Positions 35,589 through 44,732 of a DNA stretch of 64,000 nucleotides are shown here, piece after piece (positions within the stretch are counted from its first letter, which is position 1; each line of letters begins with the position of its first letter). Both the position numbers and the translations under genes were made by a program. The stretch spans positions 1-64,000 of the forward strand of contig NZ_KB904620.1 of assembly GCF_000380145.1 (NCBI RefSeq). The letters run 5' to 3'. Source of the stretch: Streptococcus thoraltensis DSM 12221. GTDB lineage: Bacteria; Bacillota; Bacilli; Lactobacillales; Streptococcaceae. The notes below the pieces were generated by a model. That model was not told the DNA's origin. It ran no database searches and saw nothing but the letters and a program-made list of their open reading frames with translations.

Positions 35589-35614
35589 AATCTCAGACAA
35601 TCTGAGGTTTTTTT
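35589..35614 (+). terminator. Terminator behind cvfB
   Basis: CTCAGA-CAA-TCTGAG with flanking AAT/GTT and seven T. Confidence 0.75.
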
Positions 35615-35648
35615 GTTACAATTAGAAAAAATAAGAATGAGGTATGAT

Positions 35649-36158
35649 ATGGAAAGAGCGATATTTGCAGGAGGTTGCTTCTGGTGTATGGTGCAACCAT
35701 TTGAAGAACAAGATGGTATCCTGTCAGTTCGAAGTGGTTACACAGGAGGTCATATACCAAATCCAACTTATGAGCAAGTTTGCAGTCATACAACTGGTCA
35801 CACAGAAGCTGTGGAAATTATCTTTGACCCTAAAAAAGTTTCTTATGAAGACTTGGTGGAACTTTATTGGGCACAGACGGACCCAACAGATGCTTTTGGA
35901 CAATTCGAAGATCGTGGGGATAACTACCGTCCAGTGATTTACTATACAACTGAAGTGCAAAAAACGATTGCTGAGAAATCTAAGTCCGCTCTTCAGGAGT
36001 CAGGGCGTTTCGATAAACCAATTGTGACAACGATTGAACCTGCTGAGACTTTTTATGAAGCAGAAGATTATCATCAGGGATTTTATAAAACTAATCCAGA
36101 GCGTTATGCGGCATCTAGCGCTATCCGTCATCAGTTCTTAGAGGAGAATTGGCATTGA
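35649..36158 (+). CDS. msrA: Peptide methionine sulfoxide reductase MsrA
   Basis: Repairs S-form methionine sulfoxide in proteins. The 169-residue product has the catalytic GGCFWCM at residues 8-14, then [19 protein letters not shown] and [17 protein letters not shown] use ATG 35649 behind GAGGT; an upstream TTG frame lies in the terminator. It overlaps the yozE start. Confidence 0.94.
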   Translation: MERAIFAGGCFWCMVQPFEEQDGILSVRSGYTGGHIPNPTYEQVCSHTTGHTEAVEIIFDPKKVSYEDLVELYWAQTDPTDAFGQFEDRGDNYRPVIYYTTEVQKTIAEKSKSALQESGRFDKPIVTTIEPAETFYEAEDYHQGFYKTNPERYAASSAIRHQFLEENWH

Positions 36159-36370
36159 GAAAATCCTTTTACACGTGGTTGATGACTGAACGTAACCCTA
36201 AATCAGATGAGCCAGTTGCTGTTTTAGCCGACTTGGCTTTTGAGGACACAACCTTTCCTAAACACACAGATGACTTTGACACGATTAGCCGTTATTTGGA
36301 AGATGAAGCTAGTTTTGCTTTTAATCTTAGTCATTTTGATCAGATTTGGGAAGACTATTTAGCACACTAA
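36155..36370 (+). CDS. yozE: YozE family (UPF0346) protein
   Basis: Small acidic protein of 71 residues: [36 protein letters not shown] and [11 protein letters not shown]. The start is a TTG at 36155, seven bases after GAGGAGA, and it overlaps the msrA stop. The family is common in Bacilli; no function is known. Confidence 0.88.
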   Translation: MRKSFYTWLMTERNPKSDEPVAVLADLAFEDTTFPKHTDDFDTISRYLEDEASFAFNLSHFDQIWEDYLAH

Positions 36371-36382
36371 GTTGCCATATAC

Positions 36383-36408
36383 AAAATCCCTATTCTTAGG
36401 GATTTTTT
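36383..36408 (+). terminator. Terminator before phoH, touching its promoter
   Basis: AAATCCCTA-TTCT-TAGGGATTT with a T run. The phoH extended -10 (TGATATAAT) begins with the last T of the tract. Confidence 0.75.
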
Positions 36409-36416
36409 GATATAAT
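36408..36416 (+). promoter_or_regulatory. Extended -10 promoter of phoH
   Basis: TGATATAAT lies 32 bases before the TTG start. There is no clear -35. Confidence 0.55.
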
Positions 36417-36448
36417 GATACTAATTTAATGAAGAAAAGGATTTAACT

Positions 36449-37513
36449 TTGCAAGACTATTCTGTAGAAATTACCCTCAACCATCCCGATGATGTCTTGG
36501 CTCTCTTTGGAACTAACGAACGTCATTTGCGCCTTATTGAAGAACACCTCCATGTGATTATCCATGCCAGAACAGAACGCGTTCAGATTTTGGCTGACGA
36601 GCAAGAAGCGGTAGAATTAGCACGTATTACCATCCAAGCCCTTCTCGTTCTTGTGGAGCGTGGGATGACAGTGAACACATCAGATGTGGTGACAGCACTC
36701 TCTATGGCAGAAAATGGTACCATTGATAAATTCGTGGCTCTCTATGAAGAGGAAATTATCAAAGATAGCTATGGCAAACCCATTCGCGTAAAAACACTTG
36801 GTCAAAAAGTGTATGTGGATAGCGTTAAAAAGCACGATGTGGTTTTCGGTATTGGTCCTGCTGGTACTGGTAAAACCTTCCTTGCGGTGACCTTGGCTGT
36901 AACAGCTCTCAAGCGTGGACAGGTAAAACGGATTATTTTGACCCGTCCTGCGGTTGAAGCTGGTGAGAGTTTAGGATTTTTACCAGGAGATTTAAAAGAA
37001 AAGGTTGATCCTTATCTTCGTCCTGTTTATGACGCTCTTTATCAAATTTTGGGCAAGGAGCAGACAGCTCGTCTTATGGAACGTGAAATCATTGAAATTG
37101 CCCCTCTCGCCTATATGCGTGGTCGTACGCTGGATGATGCTTTTGTCATTTTAGATGAGGCTCAAAACACTACGATTATGCAAATGAAGATGTTTTTGAC
37201 CCGACTCGGTTTTAATTCGAAGATGATTGTTAATGGGGATACTAGTCAGATTGACTTGCCTCGTAATGTGAAATCGGGCTTGATTGATGCGTCTGAAAAG
37301 TTGAAGTCTATTAAGCAGATAGATTTTGTGCATTTATCAGCTAAGGATGTGGTTCGCCATCCAGTGGTAGCGGAAATTATCGATGCATATGAAACGAAAC
37401 CACGCACAGAAGCTATTCAAAAACTATCTGAAGAATCAAAAGCTGCTAAAAAATCAGGCTTAACAACCTATGAAGTGATTGGAGCATTGCCTGAAGATGA
37501 GGCTAAAAAATAA
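36449..37513 (+). CDS. phoH: PhoH-like ATPase
   Basis: Cytoplasmic NTPase of 354 residues, probably an RNA helicase-like protein working with YbeY. A KH-like N-terminal region (about 1-110) precedes the PhoH domain with Walker A GIGPAGTGKTFLAV and Walker B AFVILDEAQNTT. The start is TTG, with AAAAGGA eight bases before it. ybeY, its usual partner, is separated here by a minus-strand gene. Confidence 0.92.
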   Translation: MQDYSVEITLNHPDDVLALFGTNERHLRLIEEHLHVIIHARTERVQILADEQEAVELARITIQALLVLVERGMTVNTSDVVTALSMAENGTIDKFVALYEEEIIKDSYGKPIRVKTLGQKVYVDSVKKHDVVFGIGPAGTGKTFLAVTLAVTALKRGQVKRIILTRPAVEAGESLGFLPGDLKEKVDPYLRPVYDALYQILGKEQTARLMEREIIEIAPLAYMRGRTLDDAFVILDEAQNTTIMQMKMFLTRLGFNSKMIVNGDTSQIDLPRNVKSGLIDASEKLKSIKQIDFVHLSAKDVVRHPVVAEIIDAYETKPRTEAIQKLSEESKAAKKSGLTTYEVIGALPEDEAKK

Positions 37514-37561
37514 TTATTTAAAATGATTAGATGTTTGGGATAAAAGTCTGACACAAAACAT

Positions 37562-37614
37562 AAAAACGAGCAAGATAGAGTTTTTCCAACAGAAAACTAT
37601 CTTGTTCGTTTTTA
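37562..37614. terminator. Strong bidirectional hairpin behind phoH
   Basis: AAAAACGAGCAAGATAG pairs with CTATCTTGTTCGTTTTT. The A and T runs are part of the stem, so it can end transcription from both sides. Confidence 0.8.
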
Positions 37615-37693
37615 TAGTCCTATCAATCTCATATAGCTAGATAGTAAAGAATTATTAAAATGAAAATAGTTTGTCCCAGACTCGTTTTTTGAA

Positions 37694-37728
37694 TCAAAAA
37701 ATAAGCACCTCCCTATGAGATGCTTATT
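37694..37728 (-). terminator. Terminator of the minus-strand channel gene
   Basis: On the minus strand AATAAGCA pairs with TGCTTATT (one G-U or mismatch inside) and a T run follows. Confidence 0.7.
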
Positions 37729-37742
37729 GGTGTTATCGCAGT

Positions 37743-38948
37743 TTATTTCTTGTTAAGAAAGTTTTCCAATTTTTCGAGTTGGCGGGCTGCGAAGGCTTTA
37801 CCACCAAGACCAAAGGCAAGGGCAAACGCAACGGCAACAGCACCAAGGATAATTGTGAATGTTGTTTGAACGATAGCTTGAGCAATATTCAATTGATCGA
37901 GCGCCATGAAGATGGCAAGAGCGATTAAGCCGTAACGAACAACTTCACCGAGTGCTTTGCTGCTAGTAGATTTAGCAATGAAGCCAGCAAGAACATTACC
38001 AAGAACGATGGCAAGTCCAAGAATAGCTAGTGAGCTAATAATAGCAGGGAGGTATGCAATAATAGCAAGACCGATTGTGTTAAGCACTGAAAGGTTAAGG
38101 GTTGCAAGGGCTTGGACAAAGAAGAATACTAAGATGATGGCGCTGACGATGTTAGCAAGTACAGTTGAGATTTGGTATTCAGCCTGACCTTTGACGCTGA
38201 GGTATTGTGAATAGTTATCGATACCTGATGCTTTAAGAACTTTTTCAAGTAAGTTGCTAAGTAATTTGGCGATGAAGCCACCAATTGCCAAGAGAACAAC
38301 AGCAACCAAGATGTTTGGAATAAAGTTAATCACTTGGTCAAGCAAGCCAACGATTGGCTCTGATAATGATTTGATTCCAAGTGTTTCAAGGGCAAGTGTG
38401 AGAATTGGGATAAAGAGAAGGACGTAAACGATGGATGCAAGCACATCAGCGATTTTGACTTCGTTGACTTTAGCTTGATCAATATCTTGATCAAAGAGTT
38501 TACTCATCCATTTTTCAAATGGCAGTTTCACCAAGAGGCTGCTGACAAGGTTCTTAACGAATTTGCAGAGGAAAACTCCGACAAAAAGGATAAGACCGGC
38601 TGCTACAGCATTTGGCAAGAAACCAAAGAATTTAGCAAACATGTTTGAGATTGGGTCAACAACACTTGATACTCCAAGACCAGAAAGAATGGCTGGTAAG
38701 AAGAACAAGATGACTAGGAAGTAGGCGAATTGACCGAAACCTTTAATAAGTGATTTCTCATCCTGAGTTGGTTTGACCAATCCCCATTTTGATAATTTAG
38801 CAACAGGAGCTAATTTAGCAAGACCTTTAACAACAAGTTTTTTGACAATGGCAGCAACAATAAGCGCAACTAGAATTAAAACGATAATACGAATTGCCCC
38901 TGGAACAGCTCCAAAGAGAGATTCGGTGAATCGTGAATATGTATCCAT
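37743..38948 (-). CDS. Mechanosensitive ion channel-like membrane protein (TM-helix repeats)
   Basis: A 401-residue membrane protein with about ten hydrophobic segments and repeated blocks of the type GLILFVGVFLCKFVKNLVSS, VVLLAIGGFIAKLLSNLLEK and LAIVLGNVLAGFIAKSTSS, as in the conserved TM helix of MscS-related CmpX proteins. The C terminus FALAFGLGGKAFAARQLEKL is the usual closing motif. I start at ATG 38948 behind GGAGGT; the upstream in-frame extension is discarded. It probably works in osmotic stress, by family. Confidence 0.8.
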   Translation of the reverse strand: MDTYSRFTESLFGAVPGAIRIIVLILVALIVAAIVKKLVVKGLAKLAPVAKLSKWGLVKPTQDEKSLIKGFGQFAYFLVILFFLPAILSGLGVSSVVDPISNMFAKFFGFLPNAVAAGLILFVGVFLCKFVKNLVSSLLVKLPFEKWMSKLFDQDIDQAKVNEVKIADVLASIVYVLLFIPILTLALETLGIKSLSEPIVGLLDQVINFIPNILVAVVLLAIGGFIAKLLSNLLEKVLKASGIDNYSQYLSVKGQAEYQISTVLANIVSAIILVFFFVQALATLNLSVLNTIGLAIIAYLPAIISSLAILGLAIVLGNVLAGFIAKSTSSKALGEVVRYGLIALAIFMALDQLNIAQAIVQTTFTIILGAVAVAFALAFGLGGKAFAARQLEKLENFLNKK

Positions 38949-39070
38949 AATGATACCTCCTAAAAAATTTCTTTCAATACTAGGATAGCATGATGTTGCT
39001 ATTTTCACAATAAAAATGATTTTATTGTCAAAGTATCTATAAGGTTGGTAGAGAGGTTAAATGGGATTTA

Positions 39071-39079
39071 TGGTATAAT
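39071..39079 (+). promoter_or_regulatory. Extended -10 promoter of the ybeY-dgkA-era group
   Basis: TGGTATAAT lies about 72 bases before the ybeY start. No -35 is obvious. Confidence 0.5.
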
Positions 39080-39151
39080 GAAAGGACTATAAGAAATTGA
39101 AGAAAGGGTAAAATCTCACTTAGATATAGTGGTGATTAGTATCTAATTAAT

Positions 39152-39649
39152 ATGTATATAGAGATGATTGATGAGACAGGACAAGTCTCTGAAGAGATCA
39201 AGAAGCAAACACTTGATTTGCTTGAATTTGCAGCTGAAAAAACTGGAAAAGCTGACAAGGAAATGGCTGTTACATTTGTGACCAATGAGCGAAGTCACGA
39301 GTTAAATCTGGAATATCGAGACACAGATCGTCCGACAGATGTCATTAGTTTGGAGTACAAGCCGGAAAATCCAATTGTTTTTGATGAGGAGGATTTGGCG
39401 GAAAATCCTGAGTTAGCCGAAATGATGGAAGAATTTGACGCTTATATCGGTGAGCTTTTTATTTCTATTGATAAAGCGCGCGAGCAAGCTGAAGAGTATG
39501 GGCATTCCTTTGAACGTGAAATGGGGTTCTTAGCAGTTCATGGATTCCTTCATATCAATGGCTATGACCACTACACACCGGAAGAAGAAGTAGAGATGTT
39601 CGGACTACAGGAAGAGATTTTAAGTGCCTATGGACTCACAAGACAATAA
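39152..39649 (+). CDS. ybeY: Endoribonuclease YbeY (rRNA maturation factor)
   Basis: Metal-dependent RNase of 165 residues for 16S rRNA 3' end processing. It has the zinc motif [11 protein letters not shown] (H-x3-H-x5-H) near residue 130 and [14 protein letters not shown]. The ribosome site is weak. The end overlaps the dgkA start by 20 bases. Confidence 0.94.
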   Translation: MYIEMIDETGQVSEEIKKQTLDLLEFAAEKTGKADKEMAVTFVTNERSHELNLEYRDTDRPTDVISLEYKPENPIVFDEEDLAENPELAEMMEEFDAYIGELFISIDKAREQAEEYGHSFEREMGFLAVHGFLHINGYDHYTPEEEVEMFGLQEEILSAYGLTRQ

Positions 39650-40031
39650 GCAAAAAAAATGGAAAAACCGAACCTTGACAGCTAGTATGGAGTTTGCTGT
39701 GACTGGGGTGGTCAATGCTTATAAGGAAGAGCGAAATATGCGCAAGCATATGATTTCAACTCTTCTGGCAGTGATAGCAGGACTTGTTTTCCAAATTTCA
39801 GCTGTAGAGTGGTTATTTTTGCTCCTTAGTATTTTTTTGGTGATTTCGTTTGAAATTATCAATTCAGCTATTGAAAATGTGGTGGATTTGGCGAGCGATT
39901 ACCATTTCTCCATGCTGGCTAAAAATGCTAAAGATATGGCTGCTGGTGCTGTTTTAGTGATTTCGGTATATGCTTTAATAACCGGTCTTATCATCTTTAT
40001 ACCTAAGATGTGGCAGCTGGTTTTTGAATGA
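39630..40031 (+). CDS. dgkA: Diacylglycerol/undecaprenol kinase DgkA
   Basis: Small integral membrane kinase of 133 residues with three membrane helices. The active region [15 protein letters not shown] (E-x2-N-T/S-A-I-E) and the N-terminal [26 protein letters not shown] are typical. In Gram-positives it phosphorylates undecaprenol. I start at ATG 39630; a GTG two codons upstream is possible. Confidence 0.92.
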   Translation: MDSQDNKQKKWKNRTLTASMEFAVTGVVNAYKEERNMRKHMISTLLAVIAGLVFQISAVEWLFLLLSIFLVISFEIINSAIENVVDLASDYHFSMLAKNAKDMAAGAVLVISVYALITGLIIFIPKMWQLVFE

Positions 40032-40042
40032 ACAATAATAGT

Positions 40043-40064
40043 CCTTAACGAATGCTCGTTAGGG
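40043..40064 (+). other. Hairpin in the dgkA-era gap
   Basis: CCTTAACGA-ATGC-TCGTTAGGG is a nine-base stem with one G-U pair and a four-base loop, without a T tract. Confidence 0.45.
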
Positions 40065-40096
40065 AATTAGAGAATTGGAGAAAGTGAATAATATTT

Positions 40097-40996
40097 ATGT
40101 CATTTAAAAGTGGTTTTGTGGCGATTTTAGGTCGCCCTAATGTTGGGAAATCAACATTTTTAAATTATGTTATGGGGCAAAAAATTGCCATCATGAGTGA
40201 TAAGGCGCAAACAACGCGTAATAAAATTATGGGTATCTACACAACAGATACTGAGCAAATTGTCTTTATAGACACACCTGGGATTCATAAACCTAAGACT
40301 GCCTTGGGTGATTTTATGGTGGAATCAGCCTACAGTACACTTCGTGAAGTGGAAACGGTCCTCTTTATGGTACCTGCAGACGAAGAACGTGGTAAAGGTG
40401 ACGATATGATTATCGAACGCCTTAAAGCAGCTAAGGTGCCTGTGATTCTAGTTATCAACAAGATTGACAAGGTGCATCCTGAACAACTTTTGGCGCAGAT
40501 TGATGACTTTAAAGATCAAATGGACTTTAAGGAAATTGTACCGATTTCAGCCACGCAGGGAAATAATGTTAATCGTCTGATGGAAATCCTCAAAGATAAT
40601 CTTGAGGAAGGATTCCAGTATTTCCCAGAGGATCAAATCACCGATCATCCAGAGCGTTTCTTGGTTTCTGAAATGATCCGCGAGAAGGTGCTTCATTTAA
40701 CACAGCAAGAAGTACCGCATTCTATCGCTGTTGTGATTGAGTCTATGAAACGTGATGAACAAACCGATAAAGTTCATATTCGAGCGACTATCATGGTAGA
40801 ACGTGATAGCCAAAAAGGGATTGTCATCGGTAAAAAAGGTGCTATGCTCAAAAAGATTGGAACCATGGCTCGCCGTGATATTGAACTCATGCTAGGAGAT
40901 AAAGTCTTCCTTGAAACTTGGGTCAAAGTTAAGAAAAACTGGCGAGACAAAAAACTTGACCTCGCCGACTTTGGTTATAATGAAAAAGAGTATTAA
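40097..40996 (+). CDS. era: GTPase Era
   Basis: Ribosome-assembly GTPase of 299 residues. G1 is [10 protein letters not shown]3 DTPGIHKP, G4 NKIDK, and the C-terminal KH domain contains [15 protein letters not shown]. It follows ybeY and dgkA as in most Firmicutes. Confidence 0.97.
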   Translation: MSFKSGFVAILGRPNVGKSTFLNYVMGQKIAIMSDKAQTTRNKIMGIYTTDTEQIVFIDTPGIHKPKTALGDFMVESAYSTLREVETVLFMVPADEERGKGDDMIIERLKAAKVPVILVINKIDKVHPEQLLAQIDDFKDQMDFKEIVPISATQGNNVNRLMEILKDNLEEGFQYFPEDQITDHPERFLVSEMIREKVLHLTQQEVPHSIAVVIESMKRDEQTDKVHIRATIMVERDSQKGIVIGKKGAMLKKIGTMARRDIELMLGDKVFLETWVKVKKNWRDKKLDLADFGYNEKEY

Positions 40997-41056
40997 GGTC
41001 AGGAAAGTGACCTCAATAGCCTGCTAACCTTGAAATAAGAAGGAGACGGATTGTAG

Positions 41057-41245
41057 GTTCAGGGAATCTTTTTAATTCGAACTTGGAAACAAGATGAACT
41101 GATATAAATCAGATTTACAAATGAAGAAACCCTGAAATTAGCTTTCTTTTCAGAAGAAGAAATTGCAAATATAGAGCTATTCAGCTCGCAACATAAGGTG
41201 ATGTTGGACGAGTATTTTTTAGGAAATTTCCAAGTAGGACGTTAA
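41057..41245 (+). pseudogene. Remnant of a NUDIX-type gene behind era
   Basis: One frame reads VQGIFLIRTWKQDELI, a TAA stop, then RFTNEETLKLAFFSEEEI and KVMLDEYFLGNFQVGR before TAA at 41243. The second half looks like the end of a NUDIX hydrolase (LAFFSEEEI). The Nudix box itself is gone. The next gene, also NUDIX and also broken, starts 12 bases later. Confidence 0.5.
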
Positions 41246-41256
41246 AGGAGAGTAGT

Positions 41257-41774
41257 ATGCCACGTAGTGAAGATGTCATTTTGACCAATATGTGCCTGGT
41301 TGAAGATAAAGATGGCAATTTTGTTGTTCAAATCAGGGATCCAAAACGCTACGACTGGTCTGGGGCGGTATTTCCGGGTGGCTAAAATAGTCTGGGGAGA
41401 GACTATTTTAGGTTGGAAATAGAAAAAGCGAAGCTTTTTATCTTTCGTCCGAAAAAGGAGAGAGTTTACATGAGGCTGTTGTCCGTGAAATTTTTGAAGA
41501 GACTGGGTTAAGGGTTCAACATCCGGAATTGGTTGGCATCCAACATTTTCATACACAGGGAGATGGGATTCGATATTTGGTCTTTTTGTATCGAACATCG
41601 GACTTTTCAGGGACTTTGACATCGTCGGAAGAAGGAGAAGTCAAGTGGCTATCTCGTCAGGACTTATTGTCAGGTAAGATTGACTTGGCAGATTCTATGG
41701 ATGAGATGTTTCCTATTTTTTTGACAAGACGTTATCTGAACTTTTTTATGAACGTAATGTTAATGACGACTTAG
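41257..41774 (+). pseudogene. NUDIX hydrolase split by a two-hairpin insertion
   Basis: The gene starts at ATG 41257 behind AAAGGAGA and reads EDVILTNMCLVEDKDGNF up to SGAVFPGG, then meets TAA at 41383. After about 68 foreign bases it resumes in another frame at 41451 with EKGESLHEAVVREIFEETGL, the rest of the Nudix box, and continues to TAG 41772. The break falls inside the box (G-G-[H-V]-E-x-G-E-S). The intact protein would have been about 155 residues, an 8-oxo-dGTP-diphosphatase-like MutT. It should be inactive now. Confidence 0.8.
41383..41450 (+). repeat. Two-hairpin structured element inside the NUDIX gene
   Basis: Hairpin 1 is TAAAATAGTCT/AGACTATTTTA (41383-41410), the linker is GGTTGGAAATAG, and hairpin 2 is AAAAAGC-GAA-GCTTTTT (41423-41439). 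Hairpin 1 and linker match the start of the array behind livF (5911-5949), with paired changes in the stem (GTCT/AGAC here, GCCT/AGGC there). Both follow the bases GGGTGGC. Confidence 0.65.
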
Positions 41775-42067
41775 TAAGGAAGTATTTTTAATATTTCCTT
41801 TTTGTATAGGTGGATAAAAGCAACTTTTTAGAAAGTAATGGATAGCTGGTGTTCATAAGTAAATACGAGCTATGGATGATGTCAAAAAGATAAATGTTAC
41901 TTAGACACAGGTGTTAATGATAAGGTTAGATTGTACGGAATTGTTTTAAGGTGACATAACCTTGTTAAAAAATAAAAGGTATGTTTTTTGAATGGCTCTG
42001 CCCTAAACACCGTGCAAAAAAGCTAACTCATATTGCTCTGATTTTTAGGTTGATAGTTATTGACAAA

Positions 42068-42336
42068 AAGGAGTGAGCCAGTTAGTGAGCTTATACTCAA
42101 TGAAAATCAAAAGCAAACTAGGCAACGCCGATACAGATAGGACTAAAGTCCATCAAATCACGTCAATAAGGTCTGTTTTTGCTTTTTGAAGAGTACTAAA
42201 AACCATCGTCAACAGACAATGGTTACAGAAAGTTAGTTTTTGATTTTGGATGAGTATTAATGGAACTCGCCTACGACACTGTGAAAAAAGATAATACTGC
42301 TTAGATGCTTGAGGCATTGTCGTCAGTATTCCTATT
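42068..42336 (+). repeat. Direct repeat, copy with small repeat inserted
   Basis: AAAGGAGTGAGCCAGTTAG up to TTA 42093, interrupted by the small repeat, then from 42260 GGAACTCGCCTACGACACTG, a hairpin framed by AATACT and AGTATT, and CCTATT. The same sequence without interruption occurs at 42463-42566. The whole stretch 41775-42601 has no gene that I can support. Confidence 0.75.
42094..42256 (+). repeat. Small repeat core with an extra right end (copy 7)
   Basis: A core of normal length (42094-42195, TACTCAATG ... GAAGAGTA) is followed by 61 bases that end with a second right arm, TTTTTGATTTTGGATGAGTA. TTA lies on both sides (42091-42093 and 42257-42259) and occurs once in the uninterrupted copy at 42486-42488, so it appears to be a 3-bp target duplication. 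Confidence 0.75.
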
Positions 42337-42462
42337 ACAAATAAATATCATTTTAAGAAAGGATAGGGTCTTGTAAGCTGACCTAAACCCGAGCGAAAAG
42401 CTCGGAAATTAGATAGAACTTACTAGATGATGGTTTGTCACTTTAATTTATTAATTTTTTAG

Positions 42463-42566
42463 AAAGGAGAGCGCCGGTTAGCGAGCTTAATTGAACTCGC
42501 CTACGACACTGTGAAAAAAGATAATACTTCCTAGATGCTAGGGCATCACCGTCAGTATTCCTATTT
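42463..42566 (+). repeat. Direct repeat, empty copy
   Basis: Same sequence as the copy at 42068-42336 but without the small repeat. It contains GATGC-TAGG-GCATC inside AATACT/AGTATT, and is followed by a T-rich stretch. It lies 36 bases before mutM, so the hairpin might act as an attenuator of that gene. Confidence 0.75.
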
Positions 42567-42601
42567 TTCTTTGTGTCGCTTAACGGCTCTGTATCTTAAT
42601 T

Positions 42602-43432
42602 ATGCCTGAATTACCTGAGGTTGAGACGGTTCGTCGTGGTTTGGAGAAGTATGTTGTCGGTAAGCAAATCAAAGACATTCGTTTTGCTTTTGCTAAGATT
42701 GCTGTGACGGGGTTGGATTCCTTTAGACCGCTCATTGATGGTCAAATGACTATTCAAGCCATGCGTCGTCGTGGTAAGTATTTGATTTTTGAGTTTGGTG
42801 ATTTGCTACTCATTTCGCATTTGCGGATGGAGGGGAAATACCTTATGTTTGACAGGCAAGAAAATGTGCCTGACAACAAGCATTTTCATGTCTTTTTTAC
42901 ATTTACGGATAACTCTGTCTTAGTTTATCAAGATGTGCGAAAGTTTGGCACTATGGAAATTCTGTTGCCATCCCAAGAGGTGGCTTATTTTGTATCTAAG
43001 AAATTAGGACCTGAACCTAGCAAAGAAACGTTTAAACTAGCTCCATTTGAGAGCACCTTGCTTTCATCCAGTAAAAAAATCAAACCCTACCTCTTAGAGC
43101 AAACTTTGGTAGCTGGTTTGGGTAATATCTACGTAGACGAAGTGCTCTGGGCTGCTAAGGTCCACCCTTTGCGGCTCAGTTCCAGCCTTAAAAAGACGGA
43201 AATCAAGCGTCTGCATGATGAGACCATTCGTATCTTGCAGTTGGGGATTGAAAAGGGTGGTTCAACTATTCGGACTTACCGCAATGCCCTTGGCGAAGAT
43301 GGCACCATGCAGCAGTATTTACAAGTTTATGGATTGACAGGACAGCCTTGTCAACGCTGTGGGGCAGCTATTGAAAAAATACAAGTAGGAGGAAGGGGCA
43401 GTCATTACTGTCCCAAGTGCCAAAAGATATGA
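42602..43432 (+). CDS. mutM: Formamidopyrimidine-DNA glycosylase
   Basis: Removes 8-oxoguanine and opened purines from DNA (also named Fpg). The 276 residues begin with the catalytic [13 protein letters not shown] (Pro2 after Met removal), contain [15 protein letters not shown], and end with the four-cysteine zinc finger (CQRCGAAI ... YCPKC). It overlaps coaE by four bases. A NUDIX gene of the same 8-oxoguanine defence lies broken just upstream. Confidence 0.96.
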   Translation: MPELPEVETVRRGLEKYVVGKQIKDIRFAFAKIAVTGLDSFRPLIDGQMTIQAMRRRGKYLIFEFGDLLLISHLRMEGKYLMFDRQENVPDNKHFHVFFTFTDNSVLVYQDVRKFGTMEILLPSQEVAYFVSKKLGPEPSKETFKLAPFESTLLSSSKKIKPYLLEQTLVAGLGNIYVDEVLWAAKVHPLRLSSSLKKTEIKRLHDETIRILQLGIEKGGSTIRTYRNALGEDGTMQQYLQVYGLTGQPCQRCGAAIEKIQVGGRGSHYCPKCQKI

Positions 43433-44031
43433 CAGTAACAATTGGTATCACTGGTGGTATTGCTTCAGGCAAGTCAACGGTAACTAACTATATTAGAGAA
43501 AAAGGTTTTGAGGTTATCGATGCAGATGCTATCGTTCATGAGCTTCAAACAAAAGGTGGCAAATTGTATCAGGTTTTGTTGGATTTTTATGGGTCTAAAA
43601 TCCTAGCTCCTGACGGAGAGCTCGATAGACAAGCGCTTTCTGAGCAATTTTTCTCGGATGAAAAAGTTCGAGCAGAAGTTTCAGCTTTGCAGGATGCGAT
43701 TATTCGGCAGGAATTGCTGGCGAGAAGAGATGCTTTATTGGAAAAATATGACTTGGTTTTCATGGATATTCCTCTTCTGTTTGAACAGGATTATCAAAGC
43801 CAGCTCAATCAGGTCTGGCTTGTTTACCTTGATCCAGCGCAGCAACTACAACGTCTTATGAAGCGAAATGGTTATAGTAAAAAACAAGCTGAACAACGTA
43901 TCTCAGCGCAGCTTTCTTTAGAGGAAAAAAAGAAACGATCAGATAAGGTTATTGACAATAGTGGTGATTTGTTGGATACTTATGAGCAAATCGATCGTCT
44001 ATTAAAGGAAGTGAATCATGTCAAAAAGTAA
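43429..44031 (+). CDS. coaE: Dephospho-CoA kinase
   Basis: Last step of coenzyme A synthesis. I start at the ATGA overlap at 43429, giving 200 residues: [19 protein letters not shown] with the P-loop, [12 protein letters not shown] and [14 protein letters not shown] four codons upstream is possible but does not fit family starts. The gene overlaps the next one by 14 bases. Confidence 0.94.
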   Translation: MTVTIGITGGIASGKSTVTNYIREKGFEVIDADAIVHELQTKGGKLYQVLLDFYGSKILAPDGELDRQALSEQFFSDEKVRAEVSALQDAIIRQELLARRDALLEKYDLVFMDIPLLFEQDYQSQLNQVWLVYLDPAQQLQRLMKRNGYSKKQAEQRISAQLSLEEKKKRSDKVIDNSGDLLDTYEQIDRLLKEVNHVKK

Positions 44032-44668
44032 AGTTATTCCGCAAATGCCTTGGACAGCTAGGGGGTTCTGGGATTTAAATCCAAAATCCTTGCTGGTTTT
44101 GGTGTTTGGTTTGGTCTTGTTTGGCTTGGGAGATGCTTGTTTAGTTCTAGCTAATATAGGCTCAACACCTTGGACTGTTTTATCTCAAGGCTTATCACAA
44201 CAATTGCGTATTCAGCTGGGAGTCATGACCTTTATCATTTCTGGTCTGGCGCTTTTATCCTGGATTCCGATAAAGATTAAGCCGGGTATTGGCACTATTT
44301 TAAATATGATTATCATCGCCTGGGTTTTAGGAGCGGTTGTAGCCATGTTTGACAGTCCAGACTCACTTATGGCTCGTCTTTTTTTGGCGGTTTTAGGTAT
44401 CTTTTTAGTCGGTTTAGCGTCGGCTATTTACCTAACCTGTCACATGGGAGCTGGTCCCAGAGACGGTCTAATGGTTGGTCTTTGTCAAGTAACAAGATGG
44501 CGCGTGTCGGTGGTTAGAACGGGTATTGAAGTGACTGTTAGTCTTCTAGGCTGGCTTTTAGGTGGTACTTTAGGTATTGGGACTGTTTTATTTGCTGTGA
44601 GTGTTGGTTGGGCGATGCAGATTTCGCTAAACGTTCTTTTAAAGTTTTTCGGCAATGCTAAAAACTAA
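44018..44668 (+). CDS. YczE/YitT-type membrane protein
   Basis: A 216-residue integral membrane protein with five to six helices. LFGLGDACLVLANIGSTPWT, CHMGAGPRDGLMVGL and VRTGIEVTVSLLGWLLGGTL are the conserved blocks of the YczE/YyaS/YitT family. No transport substrate is known. It overlaps coaE and so is likely translated with it. Confidence 0.82.
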   Translation: MSKSKVIPQMPWTARGFWDLNPKSLLVLVFGLVLFGLGDACLVLANIGSTPWTVLSQGLSQQLRIQLGVMTFIISGLALLSWIPIKIKPGIGTILNMIIIAWVLGAVVAMFDSPDSLMARLFLAVLGIFLVGLASAIYLTCHMGAGPRDGLMVGLCQVTRWRVSVVRTGIEVTVSLLGWLLGGTLGIGTVLFAVSVGWAMQISLNVLLKFFGNAKN

Positions 44669-44732
44669 CCTGTCAGTCAATGTGCTAAAATAAAGGTAAG
44701 TATTATCTCATCATAGATATAGGAGAAATAGG

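Noticed and set aside
37743..39008. Longer version of the channel protein starting at 39008
   Set aside because: GGAGGT sits before the ATG at 38948, and the extra residues are not hydrophobic or family-like.
42380..42415. Riboswitch or T-box upstream of mutM
   Set aside because: A small CCGAGC/GCTCGG hairpin exists, but there is no T-box or riboswitch core sequence, and the downstream gene gives no reason for one.
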